DNA of 64,000 nt, taken from contig CM034099.1 in the NCBI GenBank assembly GCA_019914945.1, positions 5,332,001 through 5,396,000 of the forward strand, read 5' to 3'. Source of the DNA: Typha latifolia (lineage: Eukaryota > Streptophyta > Magnoliopsida > Poales > Typhaceae). The translations under genes and the position numbers were made by a program. The notes beneath the pieces were generated by a model. That model had not been told where the DNA came from. It searched no databases and was given only the letters and a program-made list of their open reading frames with translations. Shown here one piece after another: positions 36,701 to 48,700 of this stretch. Numbering within the stretch: the stretch's first letter is position 1; every line of letters begins with the position of its first letter.

Positions 36701-39700
36701 TCTGACAAGCAAAACAAATGCACATCATTGAACCAAAATGAAGCTTTGACAATATCTCCCCAAATATGACTTAAAGGGGTTGTAAACTTACAATTATGTC
36801 AAACTTCATCTCATACCTCATATTGAACAAGAATGTGGCCATATTGAAGCCCAATTATGCAAGTTGCAGCTGCCATCAGGGAGCTGAAAATAAAAGACTT
36901 AACTGTAAAGGAAGCAAAAAGGAAAAGAACTAGGTACCTATTATACTTGGGAAAAACAAATAGAAGTATGGTAAAGGATGTGAACATCATATGGTAGGTG
37001 TCTCTATGTGAAGAAAAAAAAGTATTAATTAGTCCAACAGTATCTAATTACATATACACCACTGCATAAGCAAGCAGCACTGCACAATATCAGTGGGGAA
37101 ATTCTGTAACCGGAATCATTTTCTTCAATGGGTGAATTGGACCAGTGTATTGCCAAATAACATCAAATTATTACATTAATCTACAGATCTGACTTTGGGT
37201 CAGTGAGAGGGAGTATATATGAATGCATAATTTGGACTTATAAAATGAGCAGAACTATTTACCCGAGAATTCCTTCAGGATCAAATGGAGCTTGGCACCA
37301 TGAAGGTGTATCCAAAACTTGCCCATCCTTGGAAGCTGTACATTCCTATGTTTTAGGACATTTGTCAATATACATGGCAAAAGATATCAATTTAATAGCA
37401 ACATATTCTCCAGCAAACCTTCAAGTTCTTATACACAGGTTTCATATATAGGTGCTCAATGCCAAGGACACAGCGATCGATCATTCCAACAGAATTACAT
37501 GCTGGTCCAAGATCACCTCGCACTCCACACTTCACCTAAAAATAGAAGGCATAAACAGATAAAGCTAACAATGGTGATCAAATGCCATATAGCAAGACCC
37601 TAAACCCTAAACCCTAAAGATTGTGCAAGATATCAAGATAATATTGAGATAACTTACATTTTTAGGCATGTAAGTGTCGTCTGCATAAGAATTCAAAGAC
37701 GTTTTCTGCAATTTGAATTGCCAGTCTGGAACATACAAGCCATACAACAACCCCAAGTATAGGGCAGATAGCAAAAGTACAATAATCCTAAAAGGAAGAC
37801 ATGAAGAAGAGCAAAATCATTCTCAATGAACAAGAGGATGGATTAAACATTCAAAAACTTCATTTCGAAGGATAGCACGTAAATTTTGTTTAGAAGAAGA
37901 TCACAGAAGATTATTATCACTGTCACACAAATACCAAAAGATATTCCAAGTAGTTCAGTGCATTTTATTTTACACTAGCCTTGTTTATGCTATTGTATCA
38001 CTTCATAAATCTTTCTACGAATTGTTCATAGGATAACTTGGTATTAATAACTAAACTTCCAGGTCTTCATATCAAGATTTATAATACATAAAGGCAGTAC
38101 ATTACAAGGATTCTCGTGTCAATGGCACAATGCCACGAAGTGTGATGGTTAGCTGCAAGCATAGGACGAATATACTCATGCCAAATAATCTATATGAAAT
38201 AGGTTGAAGCAGATCGAGCTAAGCACATGCAATCTATGAGGTGCACAGCTGGCACAGGGATGCATCATGCATGTACTGACATGGACATTATCTAGATATT
38301 TTCCATCATTTGGCTGATTTACGGTTACTATGGTACCTTCATTGACTTATTTGTGAAGGAAAGAGATTGTTGTATTCAACGATGGCCGTGCCGGTGGTGG
38401 CAGGGCACTCGGCACGGAGTGTGCCAGTGGCACACCCCAATGTTGAGCCGTGGTGATATGGAGTCCATTTTTTATAACTTTTTTCTATATTCATCAATCA
38501 TCATTAATTAACTTTAATGTTATTTTTGTGCTGACAAATAAAGTCATCACTATCAATATGATTGAATATTACCGATAGTATTCAACACACTATTTTCGTG
38601 TTATTTTTATGTTGACAAATACAGTCTTTGATCCTCCCTGTCATTCTGCGACTTTATATTCAACCAAATATTATTTTTAATTATTAAGTAGTTATCAATT
38701 AGCATTATGTGTTTAATTATATTATGAAGTGTTCAAATATATTATTGTTAAATAATATTTAAATTTGACTATTGCTATATCTTTAATAAAATATATCATC
38801 TATAAAAATTATCTAAAAATTAAAGACTGTAAAGTAGGTTTTAATACATATAATCAAAACAAAAAGATAAAGATTAACGTGCCGAAAACTCAAAAATGTT
38901 TTTAAATATCATAAACTTTTTATCATGACTATGTTAAAAGTGTGTCAGTGGTACGTACCGTGCCGATGATGGCACATTGTTACTTGCATTTTGTATTTGT
39001 TCATACTTCATTGTTCAAAGTTGCAACAAAATAACCGCCTAATAGTACAAAATGTTACAAGTTGATAAAATATAGTCAAACGACTCAAACCTAGCAAGTG
39101 TAAACCAAGGTTCGAGAAATTGGGATTGGCCTTCCGAAAAAATAATACATATCGGCCAGATCAACCGTATCAATTGCCTAGAATTACGTAAATGCTAAAT
39201 ATTATTTAAAAATACATGAAAACTTCTAATGATTTAGAAAAAAAAATTACAAAAAATAAGAAAATAAAGAAAGAAAAACTATGGTGCAATGAAAGCTGAA
39301 AAAAAGAGATTAGAAAAAAAGTGAGTGGAAGAAAACCAAACAAAGAAATAAAAACCACGGTGCAGTAAAAAAGAAAAAGAAGAAGAAAAGAAAAGAAGGA
39401 GAAAGTGAAAAAAATGAAAAAAAACTGAGAGAGAAATAAAGAAAAAAATTAAGAAATTATATATCGGAGTTAGATCTGCGTCGTCGGAGTTCGCCGGAAC
39501 TAGATCTCTCTGTAAGAGAAACAATGATTATATTATAAGGAGAGAAAGAAAGTGAGAAGAAAGAGTAAAAGAGAGAAAGAGAGAGTTCGGATTGGGCCTG
39601 GATCGGGATCGACTAATCTGGTGAACTATGATCTAAACACAATCTATGAAAAAGTTTTAATGTGAAACATTTCATAACAGTCAAACTCACTCCCTCACTC

Positions 39701-42700
39701 TTCTATGTTCTAAACAAATATGATATAAAAATCTGGGTTCAAGACCAAAAATAGCAAAAACAGCATGGACCTAACCTAGACCTGTAGATAAATAACATAA
39801 AATTAGATATAACTTAAATATTAATCCCAAATTTAGGGAGATAACACAAGAAAATTGCTCAAGTACCTAGAGTAAGGTACGTTCAGACTTTCTGAGGTCT
39901 ACAGAGCTAGAGCTTGACTTGGAGGAGGAATTTCACATCTTTCCAAATATTAAATTTATAAATAGTTGACTACAAATATTTTTAAGTCAAGTTTGAGTTA
40001 AATGATGGCCTTTTGCAACCTTGCCCCTGAACATTTAAAATATAGAGAATTAAAGTTTGCCATTTGCCTATCTGGCCAGATTTTGACCAATGCATCAATC
40101 ACATAAACAAGCTATTTCTTTTTTACTAGGTACTACAAATAGGAGATACTCAGAGCTACATCAGCTGCAGTATTTGGGCCCGGTATCATGCTGCAATGCT
40201 GAATTAATCAATAAATGCAAAGCATCTAAATTGCAAATCATATAGCACTTAATTAAGACTGTACTATCAATGTCATACCAGTGCAGATAGTACTTCTTCA
40301 AAACTCCGGTGTGCAAATCCTTTGTCTTTATGTTTGAAACCCATATTTCACATAAAGCAGCAATAATGTAGCCAATAGCTATCCTCTATCATGACAAATT
40401 GAATGTGTAAGAATGTGACTCCATATGCAGTAAAAGGAACTAAAGAAAACGAATCCGAAAGAGTAAGATAAGAGAGAACAATGAATATTAACTTTTATGT
40501 CACATTTGGAACCTACATGTTCATAGTAGAGATAAGATGCATACTTTGAAATAATGAGAAGGTCTTGGAACTGAAAATAAGATAACTACCAAGATGGCAA
40601 GATTCGAAGCTAGGACCTCCTGTTTTAGATGATGCAAAATATAGACTGCTCGAAAAAGCTAAGCTATTAGGGGAATTAGAGTCTTTGTCTAAAAAATGCG
40701 TTAGAGAAATGGGTGGTGTAGAACCTTTCAACCAAGGTTTTGAGTATCGGGATCAGCCATCCGGAAAAACGATACATATTGATTGTATTAGCCGCCCTTA
40801 TCGGATCGGACTATGTTTTAATTACAAAAAATTCTAAATATTATTTAAAAATACAAAAAAAGTTCTAAAAATTTAGAAAAAATGACAAGAAAATAAGAAA
40901 CCAAAAAGTTACTCACATATGAAGCTTAAAAACTTTAACAATATATTAACTTACTTAAAATTCAAAACTTTAATGAACAATGAGCCGACTCTCGTAAATT
41001 TTGGAGATTTTCATCATTATAATCACCATAAATTTGTAAATAATAATGCTTAGAATTTGGTGCTCCAGAAAGTGATTCCATTGTACTAGTCATGTTGTAT
41101 GGATCTTATTATGTGACTTATATTTGATGATGATAAAAATCACTATGTGAATCTAACCAGCGTATGGATCTTGTGACGGCCCTAAACAATAAATACTCAA
41201 TGCACCATAATCATAGAAAGTAATATTCTCATAACAATGTCGCTGATATGTATATATATCTTCAATTTCTTTGTCTTCAATCCCTGTGCCTTCTAAACTT
41301 TCATCAGCAAATGTAGATACGATGATCTCACCATCAAATATATCATTAGAATTATCAAGATTATTATTAGTACTAGTAGATGTACTATCTCTTGCTGTCG
41401 AATGACATCTAACTATGAGATTTTCTCTAACATCTAATAATCCATCCTCTACTTCTCCAATCAATGTAGTCAAGGAATCTTCTTTATCAAAAACATGATT
41501 TAAATAAATCAGCTGATCATTTTCCGTCTTCCTTCTTAAATTTATGTCACTTAACCTTATATTATAATGACAGAAAACTAACTTCTCCAATTTTTTCATT
41601 ATTAATTAGTTGCGTGTTTTAGTGTAGATTAAGAAGAAAGTAATCGAATTTCTTTTACACTGTGATGAAGATACAATTTGACTTAAAATATTTTTTACTA
41701 TTGGTGTCAAATTTAGTGTCTCCTCCCATCCATAAATAAACTACTATTCAACTTGAGTTTTATGAGATATAGCTGCAGTAACTTTAGCAGTATTTAATTA
41801 CTCAGCTCTCAATCTATATTTCTCCATCTAAAATCAGAAATATATTATTGTATATATTTAATAAAAAATCGATTATATCTAAAGTTAAAACTTAAAATAA
41901 ATAATAATAAAATTATTTAATTAAATTATAACTCACTTCTTTATCTCAAAGGATTTGTTTATGAATGTCAGGCTCTAGCCTACTGATTACCTTTCCTAAC
42001 TCCCAATTAGACTTCAGCGCCATTATTGACATTTGTTAAAAATTCAAATATTAGATTAAGAAAATACTTTGTAGAAATTCTAAATGTAAAATTTGTAAGC
42101 ATTCAAAATTTTTAAATATTCATAAATAAAAGTAAATTAGTAAATTAAAAGCATGTCCTACCAACAACATGTATACCTCCGTCATCCATTCCATCTGGAA
42201 TCAATTGTCTTCCACCACTTCTTATAACTTTTTCCAATATTTTTCTTGATTGATTTTTTTGTTATGTCTATTGTTTCATATAAAAAACTCATCTTAGATT
42301 TGTCATTACTATCTACAAGTCATAATACCTTAACAAGAGGCTTAAATACAGTTGTGACAATAGTAATACTATCTCAAAATGCATTTTTGAAAATCATATT
42401 CTTTAAATTTTCACCTAGAGTTTTATATTTAGATTTTGTATTCTTAATTTTTATAAACCACTCCACATAATATCATCCTTGTATTGCATGATGCTCTTCA
42501 ATGCTAAAAATTGAGTGGCAAATCTAGTGAGGTCGAGTCTGATGATCTCCCTACCACTAGTAATATGCTTAAATAAATATAGAACTCAATCATGATTATA
42601 TATAAAATTTGTCAACATCTGACATTTATGTATGACCATATTAATTTCAGACTCTTTTACAATATCATCTAATATGAAATTAATATAATGTGCAACACAT

Positions 42701-45700
42701 GACATCCAATATAAATGAGATTTTTTTTATCATAAGTAAATTTTCAACAGTTTTATAATTAGCCTAATTATCGTTAACCACTTAGACTACTCTATTTTCA
42801 CTTATTTTTTTGTACCACCTCATTCATCAACTAATAAATATAATCTGCACTTTTAAAATAAGTAGTAGCATCCACAGACTTCAGAAATATTGTTTCTATG
42901 CCCGAGTACACTAAAAAATTAATTATATTTCTTTTGTTTTATGTACTCTACCCATCATGCACCAGTGTACAATCAAATTTATCCCAATACTATTTAAATG
43001 TTTTAATATAAATACGAAGCTCATTTACTTCTGAGTCAAAATATTTAATAACAATATCATTTGAACTATGAGGTAGAACATCAAACCCTACTGATTATAT
43101 AGCATCTATCATTATAACGTGATAATAAGGACTATCAGCTACATTAAAAAAATTATGATTGTAAAAGAAAAATTTATCGATAGCCCTACTAATGTGCTTC
43201 TTTGCATTTATAATTCTTTTGAAAGTTATCTTGATAGAAGCCTGTGTACGATCTCTTTTTTTTAAGATATGTATCTATTGATCTAATATTTTCAGACTCC
43301 ACTATAACACTAGGATTCCTAGGGGTAGAACTGCTACCCTCATATTCTCTTTCTCCTTGTATATAAATTGATCTAGATTTCTAAAAAATTTCACCACTAC
43401 TTCTTCTCGTCTTTTTCTCCTCTCTATATATATTTTTGCTCTCTTTCATTACCCTCCTCATCTATCTCTCTTCATCATCCTCCCCATTCTGCTCACTGCT
43501 ATCATTATTAATATGTACAGGGTAATGCATCAATTCTTCACAACCATTAGCTTTCTCTCTTGTGTAGATTGTTTATCCTTCTTTTTGCCTATTAGATGAG
43601 CGAGCATTTATTTTCTAACTTCCACGACCACTTGAGTGCAAGCAGTTATATTTCTCTATCTTTCAGACAAATGTTCTTTCAAACGGCTGACACCCTCACT
43701 CATTTCCTTTCCACACCAGTTGCATTTAACACATTTTTTATCTTGCCCATTAGTGCTGCATTGTTGTCACCCAATGTCGGTATCATATGACTTCTCCATT
43801 GGAGCTATTTCAAATCTCACTATTTTTTTACTGTAATTTCAAATTTCATTGTAAGTAAACATAAATAAAAATCAAAATAAAATATAAAAAAATAAAACCC
43901 TACCTCTCAATTTTTCTAATTTTTTTTCTTCTCTATTTCTCCCCCGTTCCCTCTCTCTCAAATTCTTTATTGCCGAAAACTCAAAACTAATAATTCAAAT
44001 TTTTTTAATTTTTTCCCATTTCTTCTCTCCCTTTGTAGGTGTACTATCTCTCTTCTTCCCTCTTCCTGTTACTGCTGCATCCATCTCTCTCTTCCTTTCT
44101 ATCTTTCTTTTTCTCTCTCTCCCCCCTCTCTCTGTATTTGAAAAATTGAAAAAAACTCATCCAAGGCCACTAAAGGTCGAAGTTGTCGAATTTTGGTCGG
44201 AGAATGTCACCGGAGGTCGAGGTTGCTGGAGATCTACTTGGTCGCCAGTGGTGAAAACTTGGAAGAGGTGAGAAAGAAGAGAAAAGAGAAAAAGAGAGAC
44301 AAGAGAGAGAGAGAGAGAGAGTGACAAGGCTGGGTTGGGAGAGTGGGGACATCAATTATAACCCAACCAAAACCAGCCAATGAGCTGGTTTCAGCCAGGA
44401 TTAGGATCGACCGAAACTGAAAACCGTGCTTTCAACAAGATTGTGCTTTTTCCGAAGTTAGGCACACATAGTGGCAAGAGAGTAAGAAAAGACATGGCAA
44501 GAGAAGACCTACCAAGCCAAAAGAAAGGCCTTCGAGATAGGCTTGACCTTTAGAGGAAGTCTACCTTCAATATCTCTTTTAAAAGAACTCCCCCTAAGAA
44601 AAGGTTGATAAGGCTCGTCACTTAGCACCATGGTGAGGTAACTAATGTCTAGGAAATAGCCCCACCAGTAATTGGGGGTAATATTATGCACAACTTGCCC
44701 TTCCAAGATTAAGATTAGAGTCTCGTGCACTAGAATGCCCATTTCTGTTTTATTAGAAAAGGGGAACTGTACTTTTAACTTTCTTTATTCTAATTAGAAA
44801 CATTAATGGATCTATTCAAGATGATGGCAATGAAAATGATGACTAGCATATCACATGTAAAACTGAAGGACATTTAAATATTAAATATTTACTAGCTGTT
44901 TACTGTGTATCTGAAGTACCTGTAGAATACCAAGCCAACGTATTTTCTCAAGATCTACACCAAAAGTCAAGGAATTTATGCCATGAAAGTAACCACCTGA
45001 AGAATGTGACCTTGATTATTTTCGGCATGATCAAAATAGGGAAATATGTCAATTTTAGTGCTCTTAATATGAATCATGGCCATAAGTATACCAGAAAAAA
45101 AAGGAAACATTCTCCACTTGTAGAAACAAAAGAAACCAAAATGATTTAAATAGAAGGTTTTGCCAAAATCAATGTAAGTTGTGCATGCCTATGATATATT
45201 CGAAAATCAGATATCAAAATAGACAGAAACTCAAACTACGCAACCCCAAAACAAGAAGGTTATAGAGTGGTGTTTGCTCATGTCAAAATATAAAATATAA
45301 AAAACAGTATTATCTAGCAGCTTATCTTTTTAGAGAAGTTGGTGAGTTAATATGGTATCAGAGCAGAGGCCTTGAGTTCGAATCTTACCAGACACATCTA
45401 TTATTTAAAATATAGAACCTCCACTCATTTGAATCAACTCTACTTCATGGGCTCAACAAAATGTCTCGGCCCAAAAATAAGGCTGAATGTTAGAATATAC
45501 AATATTAAAACCACAGTTCTCTAACAGCTTAAACTTTTAGAGTTGTTAATGAGTTAACAACTCAAATCGATGATTTTCAGGCCAAAATGGATAGGCTTGG
45601 ATTGAAACTCAAAAATTCAGTAAGCATATGCAAATATATTTGGGCTCCATTAACATTTGAATATTAAATCTCAGGATTGAATTAGGTTGGTTTAGGTTGA

Positions 45701-48700
45701 TCTCAATCCTAAGCAAGCCAGCCAAATGGTCATTCAAAGGAATGACCAGTGGATTGAGCTGTCAAATTTTGGTTGGGCACAACTATGTTAAGCCCTTCAA
45801 TTACTTACGGAAGCCAAAAAAAGTAAGTATCATAAAGTCCAAAATGCAGGACAAGAAACTCTGCAATTACCAAAATGTATATACTACCCAATTGGAAGCA
45901 ACTAAGATGTCTTATCTTTAGAAATGACATAGCAAGAAGATTGAATATTGTGGAGTTGTGAGACCTATGTCTGTATAAAATAAACTGATCACTGTGGTTA
46001 ATTTTGGGCAAATTTGATCGACCTCATACAGGTTCGTTCATCACTAACTGATTTAGCGTGAACTCCTACAAGTTTATGTTCCCACTTAAAGTTTTTTATT
46101 TTCCTCCAAATTTACCATTAATATAATAAAGGTATTAGATCATTGTGTACGCCATTCAAGTAAATATATTTTGTTATTGCAACTCTAATCTTGAAGTTGT
46201 CCTCACAAGACACAACCTAACAATGCCAATTTTTCAATAAGAAGAATGACATAATGGCACATAACTATGTAATCAGGTTAAACCCCTTATTACTTTGTCT
46301 TCTGAAACAATAAATATTGACTAGACTTTGTTCAGTAGCTCTAACCAGTTTCTCTGAGTGTATATGTTACTGAATACGTTGTTGTAATTGACTATTATAT
46401 GGCAACTTCCACATCAAAGCCTGTTCATCCTTTTCCTCCTTTTCCTCTTTCTATGTAATGAGGAACTGTTGGATGCTTGATCCCCTGCTCAGGAGCAAAA
46501 ACTGTATCTGTTCAAATTTGATAACTCAACCAACCAACTGATGATATAGATTCAAGAAAACCGCTCTCTGATGCTGCATTACTCAAGTTCTGGAACCAAT
46601 TTCTACAGGGTCAGGATCATGCTGACAGCAAAGCGCAGAATAAAGTTACTTCTTCCAGAAGCTTTCTCAACATAAAGAATAAGGATTGTTCTTTAGCTTA
46701 TACATATTATTGGAAAAAAAAATGTTGATGTTTTGGTACTTACAAGTCAAACAAGAAAATACAATGGTATGATAAAGAATAGGCACATGCTGACATGCAA
46801 TTTCCCAAGAAGCTTGAAAACTAGAATAATGTACAATTACAATTATGTCTCTGTAGAAACTAAGTGAACAAATAAATATTTTGTTATGTTAGAGCTTAAT
46901 ACCTTGAAGAAGAATGCCAAGCATAAAGAGCTTTACTGCCCTCAAAATTGCCTTATGAGTTGCTTGAAGCTTATTAGAATTTTTCTGAAAGCAAGTAGAA
47001 AAGATTCTTTCAGCCATTGCATGTTTAATATTTTAATGCGAGATCATGAGATCGCTAAATATGGTTTTGAAGTTCATGAAAAACATACAGATATAGCAAC
47101 TCATGACACTGATAAGTGCTAAAAAGGAATTGCTTTATAAAAGGAAAAGAATGAAGGGAAACAGTTTTTTTTCCAGAAAAGAAGAAAATAAAGTTTTTGC
47201 AAGCACTTTGAATCTTAAGTGATTGTGACCATTTACATGTTTATTAACACATTTAAGAGGTACCTTTTAAACAAGGGACATAAAGCTACAAGAAAAAAGA
47301 AGAAAGAGGAAGATTGATGCAACAATGTCAGATTGCGAAGAGTGGCACAATAGAAAGAGCATAGCTGACAAATATCATCAGAGAGATAGCTATAGATTAT
47401 ACGATGAAATTAAACATAAGTGACATTTTAGGTACCTTGTAAACTAATGAAAGAGAAACTCCAGCAATAAAAAGAAAAAATGGCATCACAAAATCTGCCA
47501 ACTGCACACCATTCCATGGTGAGTGAGAAACAACTGGAAGTACAGATCCAGCATAATCGACGAATATCATAAGCTGCAATGCATAAACTTGTCAATAATC
47601 ATTATCATCAACCAGCCTTCAACTTTAATACACATATGATCAGGTTTTAAATGTACTCTACATTAACAATTAATAGATTTCATATAGATTGGCAAGTCAT
47701 AGTTCTCATATAGATTGTGCAAAAGTATCCAACCTTACTTTATGCTTGTCAATAATCAAATCATTTTACACATTACCTAAAATTGTTCTAAATGGTATGT
47801 TCAAAAAGAGGCCAGACATGAAAAAACTTGTCAATAGCTGCATTGCAAGATAATACATGTAACAACAAAAAGTAAACCATCATTGAGGTATCTGAAGTCT
47901 TTAATGGATCTTATAACACTGGAATTGTCTAGCCAGAATTGTGTACCGATATGCTTACCTACGATAAAAGGAATATCACTAACTAACGAATTCATCTCAT
48001 GCAATACAATGTTATATCATGTAAAATTTAAACTGATGCAAGGGTTTTCTAATTTTCGGATAAGTCAGTATTATCAACATACATCAGAACATAAAGTACC
48101 TAATGTGACAAATGACTTAAATGAAAAAAAAAAAACAATGGTAATCAGAAGAATTATGAAGAAGGGTGAATTCACTTTCTGCAGCATGGAAACTGTTATG
48201 CTCTGATACCAATTTGTTGTGTTAGCGATCCAAAAAAGTGGAGGGCAACGGAAACGATTCCCAAACACCCACAAACAAATCCAATGAGATAGCAAAAAAT
48301 TAGGGTAAATCAAATATTAGCAAAGCTAATATCAATACTAAATGCAAAATCTATAATCAAAATGCTAGATATAGAGATCTTCTAATACCTAATCAAATCA
48401 CAAATAATGATTCCAAAATAAATGCAAACCACAAAGAAAAGAAAACGGGAGACGAGATTTACGTGGTTCGGCGATGTGCCTACATCCACGGGCGATGCAA
48501 AACTTCAATCCACTAATCGAATGCAAATAGAGATACAAAAACAAAGGATTTTCCCTCTCCAATCTCTCACAAATACAATAGAGAAGTGCTCTCTTATAGA
48601 GCCTTCTCCTCATGCAAAAGTCTCTTACATTTTCTTTCTTGCAACTTGCTCTCAAACCAAATCCTAAAACCCAACTTATTTATTTATAGGGTTTGATTTG

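Noticed and set aside
39266..39600. Long A/G-rich tract with a phenylalanine-rich minus-strand frame
   Set aside because: Low-complexity filler inside the non-autonomous hAT element, not a gene.
44509..44742. 77-codon minus-strand frame in HGSNAT intron 4
   Set aside because: It is neither HGSNAT sequence nor inside the hAT element, and I recognise no family; kept out as a likely chance frame or unrelated relic.
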